Of a DNA stretch of 64,000 bases, positions 1-9,591 are shown in pieces. The translations under genes were made by a program, and so were the position numbers. Within the stretch, counting starts at the first letter, position 1. Each line of letters begins with the position of its first letter. This DNA is from Pseudomonas sp. QS1027 (GTDB taxonomy: Bacteria > Pseudomonadota > Gammaproteobacteria > Pseudomonadales > Pseudomonadaceae): assembly GCF_002814235.1 (NCBI RefSeq), contig NZ_PHSU01000023.1, positions 1 through 64,000 on the forward strand, given 5' to 3'. The notes beneath the pieces were generated by a model that was not told the origin of the DNA, made no database searches, and saw only the letters and a list, made by a program, of their open reading frames with translations.

Positions 1-842
1 ACGGGATGTCCGGACGCATACGTTTTTCCAATCCCGGATGGGCCAATAACCAGAGACACACTGGAACTGTAAACGCCTCCGCCCAATATGCCGTCCAGTG
101 AGCCAATGCCACTCGCAATGCGCGTCATGTCGGCGCTGTCTGGGGCGGACGGGTGGCTGTAAAGACTTTCGAGTCGAGGGTAAACCACCAATCCGTTGTC
201 GTTAATCTCACATTCGTGAAGGCCTGTCATTGCCCCACTGCCGCGAGTTTTACGCAGTTGAATACGACGAACCGAGCGAGTGCCATATAGCTCTTCACCC
301 ATCTCAATCACGCCATCTACCATCGTATGCTCAGGGCTGCCGTCATCGAGTCGGGAACTGGTCAGAAACAGTACGGTGCAGCCCGCGAAAGCAGCATGCC
401 CTTGCAGCTCTGAAATGAATTTCTTGGTGTCGATGTGCGAATCGGCTTTTGAGCGCGCATTGAGTAAGCCGTCTACCACCATCACCGTAGCTTTTTGGCG
501 GCTTATCTCGCGCCGAAGCAGCTTTACTACCTCATCCAGACCTTCGTTCTCCAGGGTGTCAAAAGCACTGACAAATTGAATTTCGGCGCCGACTTTGGAA
601 GAGTCGAAAAAGCTCAAAGTAGAAAGAAACTGAAAAAGACGGTCATGTGACTCGGCCAGTAGCGTGGCGACCAGAACTCGGCCTCCATTGTTCGCATGAT
701 GGAACGCAAGTTGGTTAGCGAGGATCGTTTTTCCAGACCCCGGGCGTCCTTGGATTATGTATGAGGCGCCTGCGACCAGCCCTCCCTTGAGCAGAGCGTC
801 GAGCCCTTCGATTCCACTTTCGAGGCGTTTTAACTTTTCCAC
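1..842 (-). CDS. KaiC-like dual RecA-fold ATPase, 3' end beyond window
   Basis: About 280 residues are in the window. The first RecA/KaiC domain has Walker A GRPGSGKT at residues 32-39 and a Walker B-like stretch (VMVVDGL). A second domain begins near residue 250 and reaches its own Walker A, GPSGIGKT, at about 267-274 before the left edge. Two tandem P-loop ATPase units are the signature of the KaiC/RadA-like family; in non-cyanobacteria these often act in signalling with histidine kinases, which is family knowledge and not visible here. The GTG at 842 is chosen because an AGGG lies upstream and an in-frame TAG is met at 897-899. I read the frame directly from the reverse strand. No partner gene can be seen inside the window. 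Confidence 0.8.
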   Translation of the reverse strand, partial: MEKLKRLESGIEGLDALLKGGLVAGASYIIQGRPGSGKTILANQLAFHHANNGGRVLVATLLAESHDRLFQFLSTLSFFDSSKVGAEIQFVSAFDTLENEGLDEVVKLLRREISRQKATVMVVDGLLNARSKADSHIDTKKFISELQGHAAFAGCTVLFLTSSRLDDGSPEHTMVDGVIEMGEELYGTRSVRRIQLRKTRGSGAMTGLHECEINDNGLVVYPRLESLYSHPSAPDSADMTRIASGIGSLDGILGGGVYSSSVSLVIGPSGIGKTYASGHP

Positions 843-1500
843 AATGCGACCCTGATCTGAAAAAAACAGGCCGTTTAAGCCGATTGAGGCGGAATGCTAA
901 CGCCATTTTCGCTCTGGGTAAATTCTCGCCTGAAGCATGGGTGCCCAAGAGAGTTAGATCCCCCATTCCAGCCGCCTTTAACTGGCTTCTTCCCTCTAAA
1001 GTCGTTGTGAAATCAACCTTGCTAGCAAATAACCCTATACTCTTTAAGTGATTCAATTGCAGTAACTAACCCTGAGCGTTTGCATACAACATGTAGGGCG
1101 GAAACCTTGGTGGGAGCTGCTTCTTGAAAGCAGTGAGTACGCCCCGTAGTTCTAAGACAGTGAGCGACCGCTTCTGGCCTAGAGCGTGTAAAAAGTTGCT
1201 GGTGTACTGTCGGCGTCTAGCGCCGACGGTTGTTAGCTGAGCAGTTGTCGCGCGCAATACCACCGCTCGTCAATATGGTCGTAGAGGCTCAGTGAGGCAT
1301 CTATCGTGCAGGGTAAGCAACGAAACTAAACCTTGGAGGCTGAAAGCTCCCTCATTAAGTTGCTGGGGCCGAGGATCTTCGGTCACAACTATAAGATCGC
1401 GCGAAAGCATTCCAGTTAGCCGACTCTGGGCAGGAGATTACCCAATGCTGCCTGGTTGTCGTCATCAGCAAATATAAATTTCGTATAAGGCGAGAAAAGA
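843..1500. other. no convincing gene; one hairpin
   Basis: Reading frames here are short, lack ribosome binding sites and match nothing I recognise. The only structure is a perfect 7-bp stem, GTCGGCG/CGCCGAC with a 5-base loop, at 1209-1227; it has no T-run and no assignable role. The 5' flank of the KaiC-like gene lies at the left end. Confidence 0.5.
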
Positions 1501-2412
1501 TCAGTCGATCACATGGAGTTTGGTCGACCTCGGCGCTAGTGCCCAAGCCACGCTGCACAGCGTCAATGCGATACCGCACCACTCAATGGTAGCAGGGCGG
1601 TACTGCTCCCATCGCATCGAGAGCAACACGGCGATTGCCGGTGTCACGACTTCAATATACATCGCCTTTTGTGCACCAATCCGGTGGATCAATGTAAAGA
1701 GCGCACTAAACGTTAATACCGAACCAAAGAGTGATAGATAGCATAGCGATATCCAGTAGCTAGTTTCGGTCGGCAAGCGCCACTCTGTTCCGGTAAGCGC
1801 GACCCAAAGCGCGACCGAAAGCGCCCCCCAGAACATGGCCCATGCCAACGTCAACATCGAATTGCTTGAGGATTGGCGTATTTTTACTGCCGAAACACCC
1901 CCCATAGCGAATGTCAGCGTAGCCGATAGAGCCAGTCCGAGTCCGATAAAAAATGCGCCGCCCTTGCCACTTGATATACTCACCCAGGTAAGTCCTACGG
2001 TCTGCGAACACATCATGATAACTCCGCAGCCAGCAACAGCAGCCGCACTACATATGTGCCATGTCAATGGTTTGCCGAACACGATGCGTTCAAAAACAGG
2101 GCTCCAAAAAACTACCAGAACGAAAAGAACACTCATGAGCCCCGACAGTAAATAACGCTCGGCATGGTATACGCCAACATATGTGATACCGAAAGTGGTG
2201 ACCCCTTGAAATATCAACCACCGCTGTGTCGTCCAGTTAAGCCATAGGCGATCACCACGTAGTGCACACCATAGAAACAGGCTGCTCGAGGCGATGGCAA
2301 AGCGGTACACCACCGACACCGTAGGATCTACCTGCCCAAGCTGAAACGTGATGGCAAAATAGGTGGATCCCCAGATAAGGGCAGCTCCTATAAATAAAAC
2401 TATTGTTGGCAC
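1501..2412 (-). CDS. EamA/DMT-family transporter
   Basis: 303 residues with about ten hydrophobic helices arranged as two repeated EamA halves (roughly 5-140 and 150-290). The N-terminus GAALIWGSTYFAI is typical of drug/metabolite exporters of the RhaT/YdcZ/RarD type. Location is the inner membrane and the likely role is export of a metabolite or amino acid; the substrate cannot be told from sequence. It stands alone: the next gene on the same strand starts 277 bp away and the left side is empty. The length equals the usual 290-305 for the family. The ATG start opens directly on the first membrane helix, as expected. Confidence 0.85.
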   Translation of the reverse strand: MPTIVLFIGAALIWGSTYFAITFQLGQVDPTVSVVYRFAIASSSLFLWCALRGDRLWLNWTTQRWLIFQGVTTFGITYVGVYHAERYLLSGLMSVLFVLVVFWSPVFERIVFGKPLTWHICSAAAVAGCGVIMMCSQTVGLTWVSISSGKGGAFFIGLGLALSATLTFAMGGVSAVKIRQSSSNSMLTLAWAMFWGALSVALWVALTGTEWRLPTETSYWISLCYLSLFGSVLTFSALFTLIHRIGAQKAMYIEVVTPAIAVLLSMRWEQYRPATIEWCGIALTLCSVAWALAPRSTKLHVID

Positions 2413-2689
2413 AGAAAAACTCCCTTCAGAATAATGCGTTGCAAAAGCGAATCGTCGATATCCAATTATCTAGGCGATTGACGCCTAGGCCATAAAAAGA
2501 AGCAGCTTGGGCATCGGACGAACCCTTGTTTTTCGCATTACGTTAAAAGCAGTATCCGATCACAACATTCTCACTTGCCACCAAAGACCGACGTCCAGTT
2601 CCATTTCCATAAGATTGTCGCCATCGGTATGAACTACCGACGCGACGTTCGCGCTGAACACGGCAGTTGCACGGCGCGCGCGGCGCATC

Positions 2690-3727
2690 CTAACTAACGC
2701 TAATTGCCGGCGGCGGCACAAGGCGAACAACCACTTTTCCGAACGGACCGTTTGCAAGGCAGTCCAGCGCCCGATCTATTTGCTCTGCATTGAACTCAGC
2801 CACGACGACCGGCCGAATCTGATGAGCCTCGATAAATTTATTCATTCGTTCGAACATAGCTCGGGAGCCCGTTTCAACGCCGCGTACACGCAGGTTCTTG
2901 TTCATCACCGGAAAAATGTCGAGCGGATTGCTGACCGTCTGCACCACACCGATAATCGCCACCGTCCCTTCAAACGCGGCAGCGCGCGCCGATCGCCGCA
3001 ACGAGTCGGACAAGCCCATGTCAAGCACCAGTTGCGCACCGACGTCCGCCGTCTCAAGCATAACCTGCTCTTCCCACGAGGGGACGTCGTTGGAATTGAT
3101 CACACTGTGTGCGCCTAAGCCTTGGGCCATTCGCAACTTATCCTCGGAACGGGAGACTACGATAACGCTCGCCCCCAGAGCGACGGCAAATTGAATGGCG
3201 AATACCGCCACTCCGCCAGTCGTCTGAATAACAACTGTATCGCCCGGTCGGAGCGCCCCCAGCTCCACTACCGCGTGCCACGCCGTCAAGGCGGCAACGG
3301 TCAGCGTGGCCGCCTCGCTATCGGTTAAGTGCGCCGGCGCAGCAACCAATTCCTGCTCGTCCATCGTGAGGTGTTCCGCCATCACGCCATCGCGCTCCTG
3401 GCTGCCCAACGAACCGCTCAGGCCGTGCGCCGTGAGCGGACCGTCGATCCAGTTCGGCAAAACGGTGCTGCAAACCCGGTCGCCGACACGAAAGCGAGTG
3501 ACGTGTTTGCCCACTGACTCGACAATGCCAACCGCGTCTGTCAATGGAATACGATCGCTGACCGGAGCACGCGTATGATTGCCCCGAATAAAATAAAGGT
3601 CGCGAAAATTAAGCCCCGCCGCCAGTACTCGCAGGCGCACTTCGGTCGGCGCCAAGGGATGCAGTGTGTGGGACCGCAACTGCTGTTTGACTGCTCCATC
3701 CTTTGTGCGATATTCAAAATAACTCAT
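2690..3727 (-). CDS. zinc-independent MDR alcohol dehydrogenase / quinone oxidoreductase-like protein
   Basis: 345 residues of the medium-chain dehydrogenase/reductase superfamily. A GroES-like N-terminal half (about 25-130) is followed by a Rossmann domain in which TTGGVAVFA (169-177) occupies the nucleotide-binding glycine loop. The GHE motif that carries catalytic zinc in alcohol dehydrogenases is absent (the matching place reads LTDAVG), so this is a quinone-oxidoreductase-type NAD(P)H enzyme. AAGGA precedes the ATG. It is divergent from the LysR gene at 3974 across 246 bp, the usual arrangement of a LysR regulator and its target. Substrate unknown. Confidence 0.85.
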   Translation of the reverse strand: MSYFEYRTKDGAVKQQLRSHTLHPLAPTEVRLRVLAAGLNFRDLYFIRGNHTRAPVSDRIPLTDAVGIVESVGKHVTRFRVGDRVCSTVLPNWIDGPLTAHGLSGSLGSQERDGVMAEHLTMDEQELVAAPAHLTDSEAATLTVAALTAWHAVVELGALRPGDTVVIQTTGGVAVFAIQFAVALGASVIVVSRSEDKLRMAQGLGAHSVINSNDVPSWEEQVMLETADVGAQLVLDMGLSDSLRRSARAAAFEGTVAIIGVVQTVSNPLDIFPVMNKNLRVRGVETGSRAMFERMNKFIEAHQIRPVVVAEFNAEQIDRALDCLANGPFGKVVVRLVPPPAISVS

Positions 3728-3973
3728 GATTTTTTCCTTTTACTCGTTAACCCGCAATATCCATGGGCAGGACGTGTTAAACAATATCGGTCTGCTGCAA
3801 AGGACTGTTGACGCTAGCGCAAATATGACGTGCCAATGCACCAAAGCGGTGCGACCAGCTTCCGCCGATCTGACTGAAAAGGTGCATCCTATCTTTAATC
3901 GGTTCAGTTTCCTTGGCAGGGCTGGACTCGGCTTATGTACGCCAACTTTGCTGTGATGAAAGAAGTCAATTGA

Positions 3974-4876
3974 ATGAAAATGCTTAATGAAATGGCGGTA
4001 TTTTCACAAGTCGTTGACAGTGGCAGTTTTTCGGCCGCTGCGCGCAAACTCGCACTTACGACTTCCGCCGTGAGCCGTCATGTCGGACGCCTGGAAAAAC
4101 ATCTCGGCGGAAGATTACTGCTTCGCACCACCCGCGCGCTGTCGCTCACCGAGCTGGGCCAGCAGGTTTACGCTTCCTGCGAACGGATGTTGGGAAACGC
4201 GCGCGAAGTCCATGCACTGGCCGGCAGTTACGGGGTCAGCCCCACCGGTACACTACGTCTCAGCGCGCCTGTGGTATTTGGTCAAAACTGGTTGGCGCCG
4301 AAGTTGCCAGGCTTTCTGGAAGCGTTTCCCAACGTCAATGTGACGTTGACGTTGATCGACCGCCCTGTCGACTTGGTGAACGATGGTGTGGACCTTGCAA
4401 TCCGGATCGGCGATACAATTGCACCGGGCTTGATAACGCGGCCACTCTGCACATTCAAGTATCTGCTGATCGCGTCGCCCGATTATCTGCTCCGGCATGG
4501 GACACCAGCGTCGCCTGAAGAACTCTCCAAACACCGCTGCAGCTACCTCGGGTATGGCCAGTTTGGTCATGACTGGACCTTGACCGACGGGACCCGTTCC
4601 GTTTCGGTGAGTGTGACTGGCCGCCTGATCATAAACAACAGCGCAGCGCTGGTCGCCGCAGTGGCCGAGGGTGGTTCAATAGGCCTGGTTCCGGAATTTG
4701 CGGCGCAGTCCGCAATGAAGGATGGCCGGGTTGTGCGCATATTATCCGAGTGGAATTTGTCCGAGCCTTACGTCGGATCTGTGCAGTTTGTGTATACACC
4801 AGGGCGGTATATCGCACGAAAAATAAGGGCTTTCATTGACTATTTCGTTAGCGACGGACCTGCATCTCCCAGGTAG
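3974..4876 (+). CDS. LysR-family transcriptional regulator
   Basis: 300 residues. The N-terminal winged helix-turn-helix (about 5-64) contains GSFSAAARKLALTTSAVSRH, and the rest is a periplasmic-binding-protein-like effector domain with the CrgA-group hallmarks (GTLRLSAPVVFGQ and LVNDGVDLAIRIG). Such proteins autoregulate and activate a divergent gene in response to a small ligand, here presumably the oxidoreductase at 2690-3727. The start could be 3974 or the in-frame ATG six bases later, since the binding site upstream is weak. Length is normal. Confidence 0.88.
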   Translation: MKMLNEMAVFSQVVDSGSFSAAARKLALTTSAVSRHVGRLEKHLGGRLLLRTTRALSLTELGQQVYASCERMLGNAREVHALAGSYGVSPTGTLRLSAPVVFGQNWLAPKLPGFLEAFPNVNVTLTLIDRPVDLVNDGVDLAIRIGDTIAPGLITRPLCTFKYLLIASPDYLLRHGTPASPEELSKHRCSYLGYGQFGHDWTLTDGTRSVSVSVTGRLIINNSAALVAAVAEGGSIGLVPEFAAQSAMKDGRVVRILSEWNLSEPYVGSVQFVYTPGRYIARKIRAFIDYFVSDGPASPR

Positions 4877-5559
4877 AGGTCGCCTCTTCACAGCGCAAAC
4901 TCCAGACCTCCGCCTCCTGAGCGGCATTATGGTCGGTCTAAAAGCAAGGTGGGGACAAAGGGTGACCGGCGATGCCAAATCCGGATCGAAACACGTACCC
5001 ATGCTAAGAACAAACCAAAATTTGGCCAGGGCGACGGCGACACGCCATTTTCCAGCAGATGGGGCAATTCAATCGAGAAGATTGCCTGGTCAAACACCAG
5101 TCGACGGTTGTCTGGATGATATATCGAGAGTGAGTCACAGTGTCACCCCACACATGCTTAGAACTGCGGCTCGCGCATGTCCAAGATAAGAAGAGATTTT
5201 GGATGTCGCCGAGAAAAAAGGTGTTGCTCCGCTTACGCTGGAACGAAGTTCATACGAGCAAACCCGGTCAAAAGTACCTATTTATTCTGTCGAATGTGGC
5301 AACCAGCGCTTTACTGGGGGGCTTTTTGACGATCAAGGTGTTGGTGCCATTGATAGTCCAGAGAAAGTGAGGCTCAGGTGGGCATGAGATATCGTGCATT
5401 GCAAGGCGGGCCATGAACTTGGGGGCTTTCAAACCGGAAAATAAATTTGCTCCCTACTCTGCTGCGATGGCTCCATCAATACCCCTCTTATTGGATCTTT
5501 CTTTATCAAACTTCCGTTCTAGACTGGCTCCGCCCACCTGGTCAATAGGAAAGAGCCCC
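4877..5559. other. intergenic, no gene seen
   Basis: Frames in this 680-bp gap are short and overlap on both strands without a ribosome binding site or a recognisable protein. The gap ends at the decayed acetyltransferase. Confidence 0.5.
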
Positions 5560-6101
5560 GTGTCCGCCCTAGACTTAGAGTGCCAACCCGTTCTGTGCGG
5601 CAGCACCCTGATGCTTAAACCTCTGGCAGACAGTGATTTTGAAGGTATGTTTCAGGCAGCCGCTGATCCAGAAATATGGGCCAGCCATCCCGCCAGGGGT
5701 CGCTATCAACGCGAGGTGTTCGAGGCGTACTTCGCTTCTCTACTCGCCACTAAAAAGGCGCTCGCTGTCATTGATACTGCCTCGCAGGACATCGTTGGCA
5801 CATCAAGCTACTACACGCCCCAGATCTACCGAACAGCATTGCCATCGGTTTTACGTTTCTGATGCGTGCGAAGTGGGGCGGCAATTTTAACCGCGAGCTT
5901 AAGCAGTTGATGCTGGAACATGCATTCACGGCTTACGATATCGTCTATTTCCACATAGCGCCTACAAACGTTCGTTCGCAAACGGCCACGCTGAAATCGG
6001 GTGCGGTGCTATTGTATTATGCCGAAATAAAAAAAGCTGCGCCTGCCTTGGCGAAGTGTTACGGACTAACGCGCGCTCAATGGCAGACGCCGCGGGGGTG
6101 A
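5560..6101 (+). pseudogene. GNAT acetyltransferase, frameshifted
   Basis: Two overlapping frames together give one GNAT-family N-acetyltransferase. The first frame (from a GTG at 5560 after AGGAAAGAG) carries LMLKPLADSDFEGMF and VGTSSYYTP; at about 5828-5832 the frame shifts, and the next frame continues with PNSIAIGFTFLMRAKWGG, the acetyl-CoA-binding strand and helix of the fold, to the end at 6101. Read through, the order of conserved parts is exactly that of the RimJ/RimL-like group, so one base was probably lost (or sequencing erred) at that point. The open frame extends upstream to 5413, but that part does not resemble the family. No partner gene nearby. Confidence 0.7.
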
Positions 6102-6328
6102 AAGGTGGGTCACTCACCAATACTTGGAACCTTGTTGCGTTGGCGCTCGGGCATGAAGCCGAATACTCTGTTCCCGACGATTCCTTCAGGTACTGTGGTC
6201 ACGATCAGGCTTGGGGTCAAATCATAGGCCTGGCTATCGTCTTTCTAAACCGAACGTCGGCAAGCAAAATGTATCGTCTGACTAACTTAGCGAAGTGGGC
6301 GGCGCGGGGTCGCGCACGCCCGTTCAAC

Positions 6329-6775
6329 TCACTTCAAAGTACATGACTCAAAGCCATTGCTGCCCCCCATGTAGTCAGGCTCATAATAAAATTTATCAAT
6401 TTTAAATTTACCCTTTTTTGGCTCGCTGACTGTCGCCAATGCAACGCCGAAATCCTTTTTGGACGCGTCGACATTCGCAAAATCCATGGCCAATGCCTTA
6501 CCGTTTGACACGATCGATCCCGTGTATATAAGCACTTGATCAGCTTCAACTTTTGCTTTGAACGACCCGGACTTTCCAGAGCTGTACTGGCTGTCTAGCG
6601 TAAGTGTCATGACGCTTTTAAAGTCACCATCATGAATATCATTTCCTATACAGGAATAAGTGCCACTGATATCAACTCCGGTAAAGGGAGTGCGCTTTGT
6701 GTCGGTCGTTGCTGCATGACTAACGTTTGCCATCAGAAACAGGTACGGGACTAGTGCAATCAGAGTTTTCTTCAT
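6329..6775 (-). CDS. small secreted protein of unknown function
   Basis: 148 residues from the ATG at 6775; a TTG 12 bases upstream is the other possible start, but MKKTLIALVPYLF begins a clear signal peptide that ends with SHA-A near residue 21, and GGA lies at a good distance. The mature part is a beta-rich domain with two cysteines (in SGTYSCIGND and FESCTLK) that could form a disulphide, suggesting a periplasmic or exported protein. I do not recognise the family. The AT-rich codon use is unlike the Pseudomonas core genes at the right of the window and suggests acquired DNA. The nearest gene on the same strand is more than 500 bp upstream. Confidence 0.7.
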   Translation of the reverse strand: MKKTLIALVPYLFLMANVSHAATTDTKRTPFTGVDISGTYSCIGNDIHDGDFKSVMTLTLDSQYSSGKSGSFKAKVEADQVLIYTGSIVSNGKALAMDFANVDASKKDFGVALATVSEPKKGKFKIDKFYYEPDYMGGSNGFESCTLK

Positions 6776-7284
6776 TTTTTCATCCAAAATTTAGGAACTA
6801 GCATTTATGGTATTATTTCAGGCTTCCGACTTTAGAGTGGGTATAACCCTCTACGCCTTCTGTTTCATGCTTCCTTACCATCCATCCATTTTTTTAAAAT
6901 AGAGCGGTTTTACTTCAGGCGCTTCATAGGCTCTCACACGTCGATTGGATTTACGACGGAGATAGAACGGCCGCGTTGAAGTTTGAGAAACCTGGACTAG
7001 CGACGAACTTTGGTTGACGAGCACTCACGACTTAAGCTTCTGACCTAAAAATAAGTCGCTCTAAATTCCCACTCAACCCCTTCCGACTGAAATGCAAAGT
7101 TAACGAATATTTCGAGTAAATCCGGCGAGCGCGTGAGACTTCTTAAAATTTTTAGGGTCGATTCCATTATTTCGGAAAATCGCAAACAAGGACCCAAAGA
7201 AGAATATAAGAGGCGCACGCCTGCTACATTGCCACTCCAGGATCCTACTTAAATACCTGACCGTTTGCGCAAAACTGGTGCGCA
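6776..7284. other. intergenic, nothing recognised
   Basis: AT-rich 500-bp spacer between two minus-strand genes. One short minus-strand frame (7100-7288) has no ribosome binding site and no family resemblance, so it is not called. No hairpin followed by a T-run was noticed. Confidence 0.45.
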
Positions 7285-7926
7285 TCATTTACCTTGCCCA
7301 ACCTCGTGGCTTGGCGATAAAGGATCATTCTTTATGATCCAGCTACCTGATTGGCGGAACGAACTTGCAGACGCATAAGTATCTTCCATGAATTGGAAGT
7401 ATACAATTTTGCCGTCCTTAACTTTTGCATGAATAGAGAACGGCGATTTTACTAATTTTCCCAGCCCCTTTGACCGAAGCTCAAACGCGCCAAATACTGC
7501 GACATCTTGGCCGGAGCCAAACATATCGGTCACCGAAAAACTCTCAACTTTCCAATACTTTGCGACGCCAATGAAAGTACTACTGAACGCTTTAGGGCCA
7601 TTGCCAGTCCCGGCCCAAGGCTCGATATTCTTCAGTTCGGTGTCATTGAAGTTCAATGAAATGAATGTAGCGTCGTCGGCGACCAGGCGCTGAGCCGCAG
7701 CGACCACTTTGTCCGGCGATGTGTTTCCCAGAAACTCCTGGAGCACTGCTATAGACTTCGCGGTATCGGCATCAGGCGCTTCTTGCACTGATGTTGTGGC
7801 GGCAAGTGCTGGATTTTGGGGTAGCAGCGTGATGCCCAGTACAGTCGCAAAGATTGCGGCCACAGCAACTATGTGCCGGTAGTGCGTTCCGGGCAATAGT
7901 CGCTTAACGCTATGATTAGGTTCCAT
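7285..7926 (-). CDS. exported NTF2/SnoaL-like protein
   Basis: 213 residues from the ATG at 7926, which has AGGAG six bases upstream; the frame stays open 72 bp further up, but only this start has a binding site. A basic N-terminus is followed by a long hydrophobic stretch (about 20-40) ending PALA, a signal peptide. The mature part (about 60-170) has the pattern of the SnoaL/limonene-epoxide-hydrolase-like NTF2 fold, with 'AQRLVADDATFISLN' and 'GPKAFSSTFIGVAKYW', as in small isomerase/hydrolase or ligand-binding proteins. The actual activity is unknown. An operator-like palindrome lies about 140 bp upstream. Confidence 0.7.
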   Translation of the reverse strand: MEPNHSVKRLLPGTHYRHIVAVAAIFATVLGITLLPQNPALAATTSVQEAPDADTAKSIAVLQEFLGNTSPDKVVAAAQRLVADDATFISLNFNDTELKNIEPWAGTGNGPKAFSSTFIGVAKYWKVESFSVTDMFGSGQDVAVFGAFELRSKGLGKLVKSPFSIHAKVKDGKIVYFQFMEDTYASASSFRQSGSWIIKNDPLSPSHEVGQGK

Positions 7927-8063
7927 ATGCACTCCTAAACGAACAAAAATTGAAGCGCCATCAAAACTCGCCGGATATAGCGGCCGCACCACAACCAAGC
8001 GCGCGACGCCAATCGTTCAAGAACGAGCGCGGATCAATAAAACCGCAGCACGCTCGCATATAA

Positions 8064-8077
8064 GTACCGAACGGTAC
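8064..8077. promoter_or_regulatory. TetR-type operator palindrome
   Basis: GTACCGAACGGTAC: 6-bp arms GTACCG/CGGTAC around a central AA. This is the form of many TetR-family operators. It lies upstream of the NTF2-like gene starting at 7926 and is different from the TACTRATCRRTA sites of the local TetR gene, so another regulator is implied. Confidence 0.45.
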
Positions 8078-8595
8078 ATATATATTCCATGGTAGCTTTC
8101 CTTGTCAAGTACTTTCTTTTCGATTTTTAGGACCTCGATTTCACTCTGTCAATACTGTGAATCGTCTCGCATGTCTTTAAGAGGTACGAGATCGATTCTG
8201 AACGGTTCGAGACGACCTGATTTCGTCCGTCGCTATACATGATCAAACCTCAGTTTTTTCGGCTATCTCCAGGACGTCATCGACCGCCCCACAGAGAACT
8301 GTGGGATACACGGATGTCGACAATCGCATGCCGACACTGGAATTTTATTCTTGCCTCATGATGGACCCCTGCTTTTTGCAAATGTGTCGAATGCCACCGC
8401 AAGGACAATAATCAGACCACAATAATTACTGCCAATCGTGCCAATCATTCAATCGTTTTTAGGTGAGCGTGGAATACGCCCTCGCCTTAGCGGAAGCCAG
8501 GAGTAATAATACTAATGATGCCCTATTCAGACTCAGAGGCGCCCCTATTTGGCTCCATGTACATCTCAGCCAACGTGATGCGTTAAGGACTCAAT
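8078..8595. other. intergenic, nothing recognised
   Basis: No coding frame with a binding site or family match. The stretch separates the operator upstream of the NTF2-like gene from the 3' end of the hydrolase gene. Confidence 0.45.
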
Positions 8596-9546
8596 TCACG
8601 GTGAGGACAAGAAACCGATAACCGCATCATTAAGTGGAGCGGCGCATTCTTCAGGTAACCAGTGACCGCAATCAGGAAGCACCTTGGCGGTGACATTATC
8701 AGCATAGTGGCTCACCACCTGCGACTCATACTCCCCCATGCCACCATTACCACCGCCACCTATCGCCAACATAGGAATACTGATTTTTGTCTGAGCAAGC
8801 ACTTTGTTGTCGATTACACCCTGGTTCAGTACACGATAATACTCAAACGCGGCGTGCAACGTATGCGGCTTCGCGTAGGACTTTCCATAGAGGTCCAAAA
8901 GTTGCGGGGTGAAGACGGATGTATTGGTGGCATGTACTTTTATGAAGTGTTCGAAGAAGTAGCGCTCTTTGCCTTTGATCAAGGTTTCTGCCAATTGGTT
9001 GTCGGCGCTGAAGAAGCTAAAGTGCCAAACCAGCGATTCACCTTTAGGAGAGAAGGCCGCAAACTTGTAAATACTGTCATCTGGAATGGGGGCTTCCATG
9101 TACACCGCACGGCGGATGTCGGCCTGGTGATTGACCAACATTGGATAGGTATTCCAAATACCGATGTCATGCGCAACCAGATCAAACCTTTGGCCACCGC
9201 TGATATTTTTTGCCAACTGATACAGAAGCGGTGCCACGTCAATAGCACGGTATGACTTCGGCACAGCAGACTGACCGAGGCCAGGTAAGTCGACCGCAAC
9301 GACAGTGTGATTCTTCGCTAACTCAGGCATTAATTGATGCCACTCGTACCACGTCTGCCCAAATCCATGAACAAGGTAAACTAGAGGGCCACTTCCCCCC
9401 TTGACATAGTGAAGGCGCACTCCGTCGATGGTTTTATATTGACTGGAAAAATTCGCAGGAACCGGGAATTCATCAGCGGCGAATGTCAATGTAGAGAGTA
9501 GCGCTGCTGACGATAAAACCAGTGTCGAAACCCATTTCTTTAACAT
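8596..9546 (-). CDS. exported alpha/beta hydrolase, epoxide hydrolase/dehalogenase-like
   Basis: 316 residues. Signal peptide 1-23 (cleavage after TFA). HGFGQTW at 60-66 forms the oxyanion region; the nucleophile elbow reads VAHDIG with Asp127 in place of Ser, the mark of epoxide hydrolases and haloalkane/fluoroacetate dehalogenases; the catalytic His is at about 295 in DCGHW. The enzyme therefore probably opens an epoxide or removes a halide via an aspartyl ester in the periplasm. GAGGA precedes the ATG. It is the last gene of a minus-strand operon: the oxidoreductase ends 45 bp upstream and overlaps the MFS gene. All three are probably under the TetR protein at 12071. Confidence 0.85.
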   Translation of the reverse strand: MLKKWVSTLVLSSAALLSTLTFAADEFPVPANFSSQYKTIDGVRLHYVKGGSGPLVYLVHGFGQTWYEWHQLMPELAKNHTVVAVDLPGLGQSAVPKSYRAIDVAPLLYQLAKNISGGQRFDLVAHDIGIWNTYPMLVNHQADIRRAVYMEAPIPDDSIYKFAAFSPKGESLVWHFSFFSADNQLAETLIKGKERYFFEHFIKVHATNTSVFTPQLLDLYGKSYAKPHTLHAAFEYYRVLNQGVIDNKVLAQTKISIPMLAIGGGGNGGMGEYESQVVSHYADNVTAKVLPDCGHWLPEECAAPLNDAVIGFLSSP

Positions 9547-9591
9547 GTGAGTATCCTCAAATAACTTAGGTAAATCAGCGTGGGTTAGCGT

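Noticed and set aside
1209..1227. 7-bp hairpin as terminator or attC site
   Set aside because: No T-run and no integron features; too short to assign.
6056..6346. 96-codon frame after the acetyltransferase
   Set aside because: Begins inside the acetyltransferase frame, no binding site and no conserved pattern.
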